Shown here in pieces: positions 1 through 8,761 of a DNA stretch of 33,722 nucleotides. Within the stretch, counting starts at the first letter, position 1; each line of letters begins with the position of its first letter. Both the position numbers and the translations under genes were made by a program. Under the pieces are notes generated by a model. It ran no database searches. It was not told the DNA's origin and saw only the letters and a program-made list of their open reading frames with translations. Source of the DNA: Bremia lactucae (taxonomy: Eukaryota > Oomycota > Peronosporomycetes > Peronosporales > Peronosporaceae); assembly GCF_004359215.1 (NCBI RefSeq), contig NW_027152213.1, positions 816,247 to 849,968 on the forward strand, read 5' to 3'.

Positions 1-660
1 CGTTGCACTCCTGGCTAACGCACCCCTTCCAACCGCACCAGGCTCTTGGCACTGTGCCAGTTTATGCGACGCATGACTTCTTGTCAGCTCGCCGTCTACT
101 GCCACAGGCTCTCGGCTCTGTGCAGTACATTCGGACGCATGACTACTTGTCATGGTCCTATTCACTACCTCAGTCTCCACGAGCTGGGTAGGAATTGGTG
201 ACGTTTGACATCCCGTCAACGCACCCTCAACTGTGTTTGACACGACGTCAGTTGCATATGCCGCTCGCAGGAGCACATCTTTTCCGGTCTTCTGCGTAGA
301 GTTCGCAACTGTGCGGTACGCCAGTCTATCCATGGTTGGTGTTTTGTCAACTATGGCGTGCCTTGAATGAGGTCATACGGACTCTCCATATCTAGCACTG
401 TAAACTTCTCTTTACAAGAGAAGTCACTAGAGCTGAAGGCAAGTTCTACTTGAACTCCCTCAGACTTAAATAGCGTACCGTTTGCTAAACGAACGGTTGC
501 CTCTTCTCGCTTGCCATCCTGGCAAAGCGAGCACAGCGAGGAAGCGGCCAAACCTGCTTCTCTTGCATGGAGTGAGGTAGTTGTGGTGGGCGCGCAAGCG
601 TCCTCACCCAACACACTAAGTACTCTGGTTAAGTGTTGTCACGGGAGCGGTTATCCGTCT
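1..660 (-). pseudogene. Decayed Ty3/gypsy protease-region fragment
   Basis: Reading the minus strand from about 614 down to 351 gives a frame that resembles the retropepsin region of gypsy polyproteins: a conserved RLANG-type strand, then the hydrophobic VLDMESPYDLIQGTP block that normally runs into a PWL motif. At 351-353 the expected tryptophan codon is a TAG stop. After it the same frame carries on recognisably (LTKHQPWIDWRT) and then fills with stops. There is no start codon, no gag in front of it and no catalytic Asp-Ser/Cys-Gly box that I can find. It is a dead fragment in the opposite orientation to the element at the right end of the window. The first 200 bases also hold a short tandem duplication, listed separately. 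Confidence 0.6.
39..152. repeat. Two imperfect 48-bp repeats
   Basis: The 48 bases at 39-86 recur at 105-152 with the same length and about four fifths identity by eye. Both copies start CAGGCTCT and end with a CGCATGACT..CTTGTCA block. They lie inside the decayed gypsy fragment, so they probably reflect a duplication in the old coding region. Confidence 0.6.
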
Positions 661-1000
661 CCTCGTGCGCACTTACCAAGTAGGAAGAATTTTTCAGACT
701 GATTTATAATTAATAGAATTAAATACAACTACCTTTTTTTACCAATTAAAATGATATCTCTATAGATATCATTTAATATGTATTGCGAGCGTATCTTTCT
801 AGATACCTCGCGCAACGGATAACGCTAGCCGCCATCACGGATGACGCTGGGCGTGCATCACATTCACAAGGGTTGGTCAAAAATGTGCACCACACCCTAG
901 TGCTGGTCTATTACTATTATTTAGTAATTGACCATCCCTTTAAGCACACCAAGTGTACATAACGTGGACTGTGTAACATTAGGGCAACTTAAGCCCGTCA
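660..1000 (-). repeat. Non-coding retroelement tail with two hairpins
   Basis: On the minus strand, 1000 to about 881 matches 29887-29977 on the plus strand, including the block GTTGCCCTAATGTTACACAG. It is therefore a repeated non-coding part of the gypsy-like elements. Further along are two strong inverted repeats. At 749-774 the arms AAATGATATCT and AGATATCATTT surround a 4-base loop. At 785-811 GCGAG-C-GTATCT pairs with AGATAC-CTCGC across TTCT. No coding frame is visible. It may be the 3' untranslated tail or the U3 part of an LTR; the boundaries are uncertain. Confidence 0.55.
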
Positions 1001-1575
1001 CATTTATGCTGTCGTATTCCGCTGTTGACATAGTGCGGCGGTGGTGGCGGTAGTGCGGTAGTGATGCCGCTAAAAGAGTTTGTGGCGTAGTTTTAATTAG
1101 AGAGTTGAACCAATGAGTCAGTGAAGCAAACTGCTTGCCGACAGAAGAGGTTATTCTGCAACTTACCTGACCGCACCATGATGCTTTCAGTAGGCGAACG
1201 TACCTGATGGGACTTGCTAAAATGACGAATTATGGCGAATAAAAGTTTTGCTGACTGCGCATGACGATTTTCAAGCTTTGTCAAGTTTGCGACTTCTTGA
1301 AGACCGATGTATTCTGAAAGTCATTGTGTACAAATACAAGGATTAAGTTGAAAACGCAGCGAAAACATCGAGACAAGTTAACCTTTTTTATAATTTCTGG
1401 TAGCTTTTAAGGAATTAACCAACCTAAAGACACGAATCCGCGTCTCTATATGCCACGTTTTCCTCCAAAAATAAAAAGAATTAGGCGAACGCCACTTGAT
1501 GCTATTGTTCATGAGGCTTCAGCGCGTTTTTCCCGCCGAAAAGCCTCAAAAGGCAGATTAAACCTATCGAGGCAC
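1001..1575. other. Non-coding stretch 3' of the eIF5A fragment
   Basis: I see no gene in this stretch. Short frames exist but show no recognisable family and no oomycete-style start context. The last part is presumably the 3' untranslated region of the minus-strand eIF5A fragment. Confidence 0.5.
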
Positions 1576-1779
1576 TTAAGACAGGTCCTCCTTTTTCGCA
1601 ATAATTTGCTCAGTCCCGCAAGCTTTCAAGACAGTAACAACCAGCTGCTTTCCCGCGTCAAAGTCCGCGCGAATCTCGTCACCAAAGGTTTCAGGGAAAG
1701 TGGGAAGCTTAATATCCTCACGGGTGTCACCAGTGTCGGCCATGAGCGAACAGAAATCGTCGTCAGTAATGTCAAGAAG
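1576..1779 (-). CDS. Translation factor eIF5A, C-terminal part only
   Basis: The minus strand reads straight from the gap edge at 1779 to a TAA at 1576-1578, giving 67 codons. They match the C-terminal OB-fold (domain II) of eIF5A: LLDITDDDFCSLM, then TREDIKLPTFPE, then the signature DAGKQLVVTVLKACGTEQI near the end. eIF5A carries hypusine and helps ribosomes through proline-rich stretches and termination. The N-terminal SH3-like half with the hypusine lysine should lie upstream, where the 100-N gap begins; on the far side of the gap the sequence is LTR. Either the rest of the gene is hidden in the gap, or a retroelement has truncated the gene. The visible frame is clean with no stops, which argues for a recently active gene or copy. 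Confidence 0.85.
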   Translation of the reverse strand, partial: LLDITDDDFCSLMADTGDTREDIKLPTFPETFGDEIRADFDAGKQLVVTVLKACGTEQIIAKKEDLS

Positions 1780-1879
1780 NNNNNNNNNNNNNNNNNNNNN
1801 NNNNNNNNNNNNNNNNNNNNNNNNNNNNNNNNNNNNNNNNNNNNNNNNNNNNNNNNNNNNNNNNNNNNNNNNNNNNNNN
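1780..1879. other. Assembly gap of 100 N
   Basis: Exactly 100 N, a conventional placeholder of unknown true size. It separates the eIF5A fragment from LTR sequence, so continuity across it should not be assumed. Confidence 0.98.
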
Positions 1880-2013
1880 CTATACCTATTTATGGATAAG
1901 AATTCAGGAAATTACTATTTAAAGTAATTTCTTCCAAATATTATCTATCTTTTAGATAATATTAATTAACAACCTTTTAGTGTTAATTTCATGTAACGAT
2001 ACACCCCGTTACA
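1880..2013 (-). repeat. Partial gypsy LTR, cut by the assembly gap
   Basis: On the minus strand the LTR begins TGTAACGGGG at 2013 and runs to the gap edge. It aligns closely with the start of the right-hand LTR (29978 onward): both continue with CGTTACATGAAATTAACAC, then TTGTTAATTAATATTATCT, then a matching hairpin and an AGATAATATTTGG box. Its first 22 bases form an inverted repeat, TGTAACG..CGTTACA. Confidence 0.75.
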
Positions 2014-2199
2014 GCCCGCCTACGACCGAACTCATTCAATCGATCGCTTTCCATTCAAGGTTACTCAAATGAGTAAACCTTTCACGTATTGCGTGATAGT
2101 CTTCTTGAGGAGCTGGAAGCTCCCTCCTTCTTCATCCAACATGTCCATGTTGGATGGAACGTGTGTAGGTCGTAGAACGGACTACATGGTGCTACCAGG
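2014..2199 (-). pseudogene. Primer site and gag stub of a retroelement
   Basis: Immediately after the LTR that ends at 2200 (minus orientation) comes CCTGGTAGCACC, the same primer-binding-site position as in the right-hand element. It is followed by a leader and an ATGGACATGTTGGATGA start that mirrors the gag start at 30442. The frame is lost within about 100 bases and the stub then meets a second LTR at 2013. Little of the internal region is left. Confidence 0.6.
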
Positions 2200-2704
2200 T
2201 GTAACGGGGCACCTTTTAATAGTACTGATAAGTACGAGTTAACCTTACACATATGTGAGGTGCCTCGAAATTTCACGTACACAAGGGTACAGAGGAAGGT
2301 TTCTATGAAGCTAAGAGGACTTAGCTTTAAGGGTCTAGACTAAGGCAATATAATAGAAACATAGTAAAAATGTTTTAACATATAAAGCTCCTACGTTACG
2401 ATCTTCTATCTACTACTGACGTTATTATAGGAATAATAAACTATGTATGGCGCCTCGTTGCGCACCGATCAATCGTGTCTTGTGACGATTGGCGGGGGTG
2501 ATTTAAACTTAAATTAACCAATCAATAGAGCTTATGTCATATTGCGTCAATATTAACAAATTTGGTTATAAAGGAATTATTAAGTCAAATAATTAATTGA
2601 GATATAATTATTTGAACTTCTTTATTTATTTGTTTTCTTAAAACATAAAATTCATTATTACCCTTTTGAAAAATAATACCTATGTAACGGCACATCCCGT
2701 TACA
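2200..2704 (-). repeat. Gypsy LTR of about 505 bp
   Basis: Bounded on the minus strand by TGTAACGGGA at 2704 and CCCCGTTACA at 2200, so the ends are inverted (TG..CA) as expected for an LTR, and the 3' end abuts a primer-binding site. Its 3' half resembles the end of the right-hand LTR (CCTTCCTCTG.. and the CCCCGTTA end). Its 5' half differs from both other LTRs, so it belongs to a related but distinct family. Its first 22 bases (2683-2704) form the inverted repeat TGTAACGG..CCGTTACA. Confidence 0.7.
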
Positions 2705-2916
2705 CCTAAATTAAAAGGGCTATTGTAGTGTTAAGAATTTCGAATCTAGTGATGATGTTTCCGCTACTTTAAAATTTTCACTACTGCTATAAGGTGGCAG
2801 AGGAATGACGGTGTTAGATAAACGAAAGTTAAGTTTACTGAGACATGTTTTACAAAGATCCCTGAATGTTTCTAAACTGTTAGGAATTTAGTGACATACA
2901 TCGCTTTGTTCACAAC

Positions 2917-2923
2917 TCATTCT
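2917..2923 (+). promoter_or_regulatory. Initiator-like TCATTCT box of the PFK gene
   Basis: TCATTCT lies 28 nt before the chosen ATG at 2951. Oomycete core promoters commonly carry a TCATTYY initiator just upstream of the start codon. Its position supports the ATG at 2951 over the upstream GTG. Confidence 0.5.
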
Positions 2924-2950
2924 GACACGCACGCAAACACAAGACTTTCA

Positions 2951-4468
2951 ATGCATTCTTCCAGACGTGGGTCCATTGACTCATCATCAGCTGCATTCCA
3001 GGCCGAGCATACGTCTGCCCCATTTGCTAATAAACACCCAAAGGGCTTTGGTGAAATGGTGCTGGTCGATGGGATCACCATCGATAAGACGTATGTGTTG
3101 CCTGTGCCTAACCTTCGAGAGTGGCTACCAGAGAAAGACAAAAATGTCTGCAATCGCCGAAAACTCGACTCGCAAACCGAAGGGTCAGTAGAGCGAAAGA
3201 GTACGTACAACAAAATCATGGGCGATTCTGACGTGATCCTTGGCGACATTCGCCGCAACAACTCACAGAAGGCAGTATCACGCGCTTACGTGCGCGCTGG
3301 TCCCCGCGGAAATACGTACTTTGACCCCTCCACGGTCAAGGCTGCTATCGTGACCTGCGGTGGTCTATGCCCTGGGCTTAACAATGTCGTGCGTGACGTC
3401 ACATTAGCTTTGTGGAACCTTTACGGCGTACGTGATATTTATGGTATCCGTATGGGCTTTGCTGGCTTTTGGAATTGGACCTCGATGGACCAAAAGGAAG
3501 CCCCTATTCTGTTGACCCCGAAAAGCGTTGCTCGCATTCACCACTATGGTGGAACTATCCTCGGCTCTAATCGAGGTGGCTTCGACGAGGACAAGATTAT
3601 CAATTTTCTAACAGAGTACGGCGTCTCGCAATTATACGTAATTGGAGGTGACGGTACCCACCGTGCTGCCAACAAAATCTCGGAAGAATGTCGCCGTCGA
3701 AAGCTTGTGGTCGCAGTTGCTGGTGTGCCAAAGACTATTGACAATGATGTGGACCTCTTGGACCGCAGCTTTGGTTTCAATACGGCAGTTGAGGAGGCTC
3801 AACGCGCCATTCGCTCGGCCAGCACAGAAGCTGGATGCGTTCCCAATGGTATTGGAGTCGTCAAGCTTATGGGCCGCAGCGCTGGTTTTATTGCAGCGCA
3901 CGCCTCGCTTTCCAGCGGTGACGTCAACTTGTGTCTTATCCCAGAGATCCCAATTGAGTTGGAAGGTCCACGCAGCTGCCTTGACCATCTTGAGCGCGTT
4001 GTGGAGGAGCAAGGCCACGGTGTGGTGGTTGTCGCTGAAGGTGCAGGCGAAGAGTTGCTGGGCACGTCGGCTGAGACCGATGTAGGCGGTAATAAGAAAT
4101 TGCCACCCATTGGTGCCTTCATGAAGGACCGTATTCAGGAACACTTTACGAAGAAAGGAAAGGCATGCACCGTCAAATATATTGACCCCTCGTACATGAT
4201 CCGTTCAGTGCCTGCCAACGCCGCTGACAGTCTGTATTGCATGTTGCTTGGCCAAAATGCCGTGCACGGTGCCATGGCCGGTTTCACTGGCTTTACTGTC
4301 GGCCTTAGTGCCAATCGTGTCGTATACTTTCCTATTGAGGCTGTCACACGTAACTCGCCACGCTGCATGGATCCTTTCGGCCGTACATGGGAGCGCGTGC
4401 TGTGTCTGACGCGCCAGCCCAACACGGCCCGTGAGGGCGATATCAAAGGTGCCAAGTCTTCTGATTAA
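2951..4468 (+). CDS. 6-phosphofructokinase, group III type
   Basis: Encodes 505 residues without introns. It phosphorylates fructose 6-phosphate to fructose 1,6-bisphosphate in cytosolic glycolysis. Visible motifs: the phosphate-donor loop GGDGT at residues 232-236, PKTIDND at 260-266 with the catalytic TIDND aspartates, MGRSAGF from 307, and the substrate segment IPEIPIELEG. The GGDG plus PKT pair (Gly104/Lys124 in E. coli numbering) is what plant and kinetoplastid ATP-dependent group-III enzymes carry; classical PPi enzymes have GGDD. Order and spacing match plant PFKs through YIDPSYMIR and HGAMAGFTGFTVGL near the C-terminus. The N-terminal 100 residues are an extension containing a basic RRGS site. 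I chose the ATG at 2951 because it follows an initiator box. Whether ATP or PPi is the donor cannot be read with certainty from sequence. Confidence 0.93.
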   Translation: MHSSRRGSIDSSSAAFQAEHTSAPFANKHPKGFGEMVLVDGITIDKTYVLPVPNLREWLPEKDKNVCNRRKLDSQTEGSVERKSTYNKIMGDSDVILGDIRRNNSQKAVSRAYVRAGPRGNTYFDPSTVKAAIVTCGGLCPGLNNVVRDVTLALWNLYGVRDIYGIRMGFAGFWNWTSMDQKEAPILLTPKSVARIHHYGGTILGSNRGGFDEDKIINFLTEYGVSQLYVIGGDGTHRAANKISEECRRRKLVVAVAGVPKTIDNDVDLLDRSFGFNTAVEEAQRAIRSASTEAGCVPNGIGVVKLMGRSAGFIAAHASLSSGDVNLCLIPEIPIELEGPRSCLDHLERVVEEQGHGVVVVAEGAGEELLGTSAETDVGGNKKLPPIGAFMKDRIQEHFTKKGKACTVKYIDPSYMIRSVPANAADSLYCMLLGQNAVHGAMAGFTGFTVGLSANRVVYFPIEAVTRNSPRCMDPFGRTWERVLCLTRQPNTAREGDIKGAKSSD

Positions 4469-4865
4469 GAAAGCAACTAGCAACTACAGTATGCACTTCA
4501 GGAGGACAGAAGCGTCTGAATATTAAGCGTTGTTGCCGAATTTGGTGGAAAAAACGCGTTTTTTTAGTTACATGATGTTCAAACTAAAAATGCATGTGGC
4601 AAATTCCCTTAACGTTCACAAAGACGAAAAAAATGTTTGTGATTAACGTGAAACAGATTGGAAAGTTTCGACCGGTGTTTATTCCGTTTAATTTTTTAAG
4701 CCAAAATCAGCATTGTGTTATCAAAAAAGTAAATTATTGATCAGCAGTTTTTGAGTAACCTTTGGCAACTTCCCTTAAATTTGTGTAACGTTATACGAAC
4801 GTCGCTATTTGCTGCATCTTTGCCACGTATCATTCTTCAAGTGACTATAATTAATTCACCGCAAT
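4469..4865. other. Intergenic spacer PFK to alanine aminotransferase
   Basis: About 400 bases of AT-rich sequence holding the 3' untranslated region of PFK and the promoter of the next gene. No open frame of note, repeat or RNA gene is visible apart from the initiator box near its right end. Confidence 0.6.
4830..4836 (+). promoter_or_regulatory. Initiator-like TCATTCT box of alanine aminotransferase
   Basis: TCATTCT occurs 29 nt before the ATG at 4866, almost the same spacing as the identical box in front of PFK. It fits the oomycete initiator consensus. Confidence 0.5.
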
Positions 4866-6365
4866 ATGTTTGCTCGCAAGACCTTCAAAGCTCTGCGTAG
4901 CTCGTTCGTCCCATCGAACCGCGGCTTCGCCGTGCTTACTACTGATACAATAAACCCTAACATATTAAAGGCTGCATATGCAGTGCGTGGAGCGCTAGTG
5001 CTGCGCTCTATCGAGTACGAAAAGCGTTTGGCTCGCGGTGACAGGTCCCTTCCTTTTGACAAGATAATTCCGTGCAACATTGGCAACCCGCAGGTGCTCG
5101 AGCAAGAGCCCATCGAGTTCCATCGCCAGGTTCTCGCACTTGTAAATGTGCCAGGTCTCGTGGACCAGCCAGAAGCACAAAATTTGTTTCCGCCGGATGC
5201 AATTGCACGCGCAAAATTTTACATAAGCAACATTGCAGGAGGCACGGGTGCCTACGGCCACAGCAAAGGATCGGCTATTGTACGCGAGGAGGTTGCGCGC
5301 TTCCTGCAGCGTCGCGACGGCCACGCGGCCGACACAGAAGACATATATCTTACGGATGGCGCGAGTCCGGCGGTGCAAAATTCGCTGCAGATGCTAATTC
5401 GTGATGAAAATGACGTCATTTTAGCTCCAATTCCTCAGTACCCTCTGTACTCGGCGGCCATTGCCATAAATGGTGGTTCCCTGGTAGGCTACTACCTGGA
5501 TGAAATTAATGCGTGGGGCCTTGATGTAAAAGAGATGGAACGCGCTGTAAAAGAGGCTCGCGATGCAGGCAAGACGGTGCGTGCAATGGCTGTGATCAAC
5601 CCTGGTAACCCCACAGGTCAGTGCCTGTCGGAGCAGAGCATTCAAGAAATTATTATTTTTTGCCAAAAAGAACATATTTTGGTTATGGCCGACGAAGTGT
5701 ATCAAGAAAATGTGTATGCGCAAGGCAAACGATTTTTTTCGTTTAAGAAAGTATTGCGGGACATGGGCAAAGAGTATGATAATGTCGAATTAATATCGTT
5801 TCACTCGACGTCAAAGGGCTTCACAGGCGAGTGTGGTCGTCGTGGGGGCTACATGGAACTGGTGAACATTCACGAGAGTGTGAAGGACCAATTTTACAAA
5901 CTCATGTCCGTTAATTTGTGCTCGAATATCGAGGGCCAGCTAATGGTGGGAATGATGACCAATCCACCGCAACCGGGTGATGCGTCGTACAAGCGCTACC
6001 GCGAACAGCGTGACGGCACGCTTCAGTCGCTTAAGCGTCGTGCCATGAAGCTTGTGGAGGCTTTCAACAAACTAGAAGGTGTTACTTGCAACGAGACTGA
6101 GGGTTCTATGTACACTTTTCCGAATTTAACGCTTCCGCTCAAGGCTGTCGAAGCAGCCAAGGAAGCAAATATGGCGCCTGACGCCTTCTACTGTACGCAA
6201 ATGCTCGACATGACGGGAATTGTAGTAGTACCTGGCTCGGGTTTTGGCCAGAAGGAGGGGACGTGGCATTTCCGTACCACAATACTTCCACCCGAAGCAG
6301 CCGTGGATGATGTTATCGAGAAAATGGCCACATTCCACGCCAAGTTCATGGACATGTACCGCTAA
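4866..6365 (+). CDS. Alanine aminotransferase (probably mitochondrial)
   Basis: A 499-residue PLP enzyme of fold type I that exchanges amino groups between alanine and 2-oxoglutarate, giving pyruvate and glutamate. The whole length matches the alanine aminotransferase family: CNIGNPQVLEQEP near residue 60, GAYGHSKGS, YLTDGASPAVQ, NPGNPTGQ with Asn248, ADEVYQENVY with the PLP-ring Asp276, and SFHSTSKGF with Lys317 as the Schiff-base lysine. The first 20 residues (MFARKTFKALRSSF) are basic, hydroxylated and free of acids, so a mitochondrial targeting peptide is likely. The gene is intronless. The next gene starts only 110 bp after its stop on the same strand. Confidence 0.95.
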   Translation: MFARKTFKALRSSFVPSNRGFAVLTTDTINPNILKAAYAVRGALVLRSIEYEKRLARGDRSLPFDKIIPCNIGNPQVLEQEPIEFHRQVLALVNVPGLVDQPEAQNLFPPDAIARAKFYISNIAGGTGAYGHSKGSAIVREEVARFLQRRDGHAADTEDIYLTDGASPAVQNSLQMLIRDENDVILAPIPQYPLYSAAIAINGGSLVGYYLDEINAWGLDVKEMERAVKEARDAGKTVRAMAVINPGNPTGQCLSEQSIQEIIIFCQKEHILVMADEVYQENVYAQGKRFFSFKKVLRDMGKEYDNVELISFHSTSKGFTGECGRRGGYMELVNIHESVKDQFYKLMSVNLCSNIEGQLMVGMMTNPPQPGDASYKRYREQRDGTLQSLKRRAMKLVEAFNKLEGVTCNETEGSMYTFPNLTLPLKAVEAAKEANMAPDAFYCTQMLDMTGIVVVPGSGFGQKEGTWHFRTTILPPEAAVDDVIEKMATFHAKFMDMYR

Positions 6366-6475
6366 ATTTGCGTGGACGTGGCCTCAATTTATAGGAATAG
6401 ATGGGATTGCTGTAAAAAATAGTACATTTATTGCTATTTTGTGGCCTGAAATCAATCGAATTTAAATCCAGCAAA

Positions 6476-8008
6476 ATGTTGCTTTTGCCACTTCAAGAGG
6501 GCTCAGTGCTCATGACGCTATGTGTTTATTACGGTGCACTCATGCTGCTATTAGAGCTTATCCTACCACTCGTTTTTCAACGCCGGGTGCGGATCGAGAT
6601 CCCGCGTTTGATTCCATCAGCGCAAGCCAATCCACTGTCCTCGCAAGAGTTCCAAAAACAGCGACGAGCACTCCGGCAAAAACTTATAGCTTTGCAACGA
6701 GCTCTAGCAGAGACGCCTCGCCTTTTGCCTCAGAAAAAGCGAAGACGTGCAGGATCGAGTGCGATGCAATCAGCTGCATCTCCGTTAAAATCGCCAGTGT
6801 CGTTGATGAGGCCAAAATCATCGCGAAAGTCTAGTGAAATGAAGCGCACAAGCTACAGAGCACAAGAAATGAAAAGCGACGGATATAGGAGACAAAATTT
6901 TGGACAAAAAAATATTTTGGGGACACAATCGTCCATGGCAATATCTGATTTGCGTACAACAACAAGTCATAGTGGTTTCTCATTTTACGACGTAGATGAG
7001 GATAAGAAACTCGATGCAAAGAGAGCAGAGAAGAAGAAGGTGAAACCAAAACTTCATACCCATCTAGCGGCCGAAAAAGAGTCGCCGGTGTTTGCAGAAA
7101 GAAAACCGATCCGATTAGTAAAAGATGTAGATGGAGGGGAGTATAGCGAAGCGGTCACGAGCTATAAGGCGTTTATTGAAGCACGCAGAATTAATACAGG
7201 GTCCGCTTTGCCATCAAGCGCTTTGCATTTTTTTCCAGGCACAAATACGAAGGCTTCTGTAATGAATTGCGAAAGCTTGGTGGTAAGCTCCTTCTCTGAA
7301 GAATCCAAGCGAACACCAAAAATGCCACAATTAGCACAAACACAAAACGAACAGAAGACAGATGAAGGAATTAAAGAGATAGAAGTATCTGAGCAGCGTG
7401 GACCTTTGTCAGATTTTCAGGCGTTCTGTACCTCGTTTGTTCAGGGCAATTCTACCGCAGAACTTCAAGCAATGAAACACTCGGAATTGTCAGATGGCGA
7501 TGTCAGTGCTTCTCAGCAATCTTTTAAGAAATATAAGCGCTCTCAAGATATCAAAAAATCTGTCGAGCATTTCAGAAGGGTTGGCAAAACTTTGGAGTTT
7601 CAAAGTCTCGACAACTGTTCTCACGATGATGTGTCTGAAACTGATGAGCAGAAGATAAGTGACATAATGGCAACGCAACTTTTTCTAGAGAAACGTACTT
7701 ACGATCAAGCATTTGGAAGTTTTAATGACATGAATCGACCCGAGGAGAAGTAAGTATGCGTGACAAGTAGATATGTCGGAACGTATTTCTAATAATTTTC
7801 CCTTGTTAGGACACCACGCATTACCCGACGAATCTCTTTCAGTGATGAGGTCGAAGCGCTAGCTGCTTCATCCCCAGAAAAAGGAGATGGCGAGCATTTA
7901 GTTAAGAAGTGCAAGCATGTGCGAGCTTTCGGTATGCCCGATGAGGAAGACGAGGAGGCAGAGTGGCGAGAATCCCTCGCTTTTCAGTCACATCTCGCTG
8001 ACTGGTAG
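6476..8008 (+). CDS. Membrane-anchored protein with C-terminal PP1-docking motif (possible PPP1R15-like)
   Basis: Two exons, 6476-7749 and 7810-8008, with a 60-nt intron (GTAAGT..TTAG), encode 490 residues. I do not recognise it by full-length homology. Visible: a hydrophobic segment at about residues 11-33 followed by basic residues (a signal anchor); a long low-complexity, Ser/Lys/Glu-rich middle with no obvious fold; and a conserved-looking C-terminus. That end holds RRISF (431-435), a good RVxF-type docking site for protein phosphatase 1, then an acidic run and EAEWRESLAF ending at Trp490. An N-terminal membrane anchor, disordered middle and C-terminal RVxF followed by a Trp helix is the plan of PPP1R15/GADD34, which targets PP1 to eIF2alpha at the ER. 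The function is inference. The ATG at 6476 is the first in frame. Confidence 0.7.
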
Positions 8009-8598
8009 TGAAAGCACTAACATGGAAGCAGAAAATGTGTCAATTATTGATTTCAATCGCTCACTGGAGTTGTGATATGTCTTTTTCACGTGATGATACA
8101 GTTGACTAATTCGCACCTTTTCCGGTATTAATGATGAAGAGATTGCCTGGAAGGCGTTGTTCTTTATGACCTCACAGCAAGTTGCGAGGACGGTACACTT
8201 CAAAGTTTCCAAGTACAATTGCGCAGCAAGCGACCATGCTGTTAATTTTTAAGACCTCAGGTAGGGCCTGATGGATCAAAATTCGCTTTGTACATTCGCG
8301 AGAAGCTGCTAGCTAAGCAGAATAATCCCAAGAGAAGTTGTGCATGCCTGGCCTTTGATATTACTATAACAACATTTGTCGAATAAAAGGAAACTTCTAA
8401 GCACACACAATCACAGCACACTACTTGCATTTTAAAAAGGATACGTCCCGACACCAATTCAATGCTTGATTGAAAATGAATCGTCAGCCATTCACCATCA
8501 AGTTGAAGACGATCAGAGTTGCTGTAAAAACCTTGCAAGCGAATTGCGTAATCCTCATTTGCCGAGAAAATTCTGTCATTGATTCGAGGTCGGGCCAT
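7988..8598 (-). CDS. Possible small minus-strand gene of unknown function, structure unresolved
   Basis: An ATG at 8598 opens a protein-like frame of 113 codons to 8257. Its first 58 residues look coding (MARPRINDRIFSANEDY.., then LDGEWLTIHFQSS). A second minus-strand frame from about 8238 to 7988 also looks coding (QLYLETLKCTVLATCCEVI.., then KVRISQLYHHVKKTYH). An AG at 8239-8240 could be a 3' splice site joining them, but the phase requires a donor inside the first frame that I cannot fix. I recognise no family. The tail overlaps the end of the preceding plus-strand gene by 21 bp. It could be a real two- or three-exon gene or a fossil. Confidence 0.3.
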
Positions 8599-8761
8599 AC
8601 AAGATGTATGTATACATGTGCTGAATGAGGTCCACTGCTAGTTCCGTACTGTCGGTTTTTAAATCCCAGACCTTTGGTGTGATGGATATAAGTAGAAGGA
8701 AGTATGATGATCAGGAGGGCCTACAGGCGCCCTAAATTTAAGAGTCACAGCAGCGTGCTAA

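Noticed and set aside
2891..2950. GTG-initiated 20-residue extension of the PFK protein
   Set aside because: GTG starts are not expected in nuclear eukaryotic genes, and an initiator box lies inside this stretch, so the ATG at 2951 is preferred.
3632..4144. Long minus-strand frame of 170 codons within PFK
   Set aside because: It is antisense to a strongly conserved enzyme, with no recognisable domain; third-position bias of the sense gene explains it.
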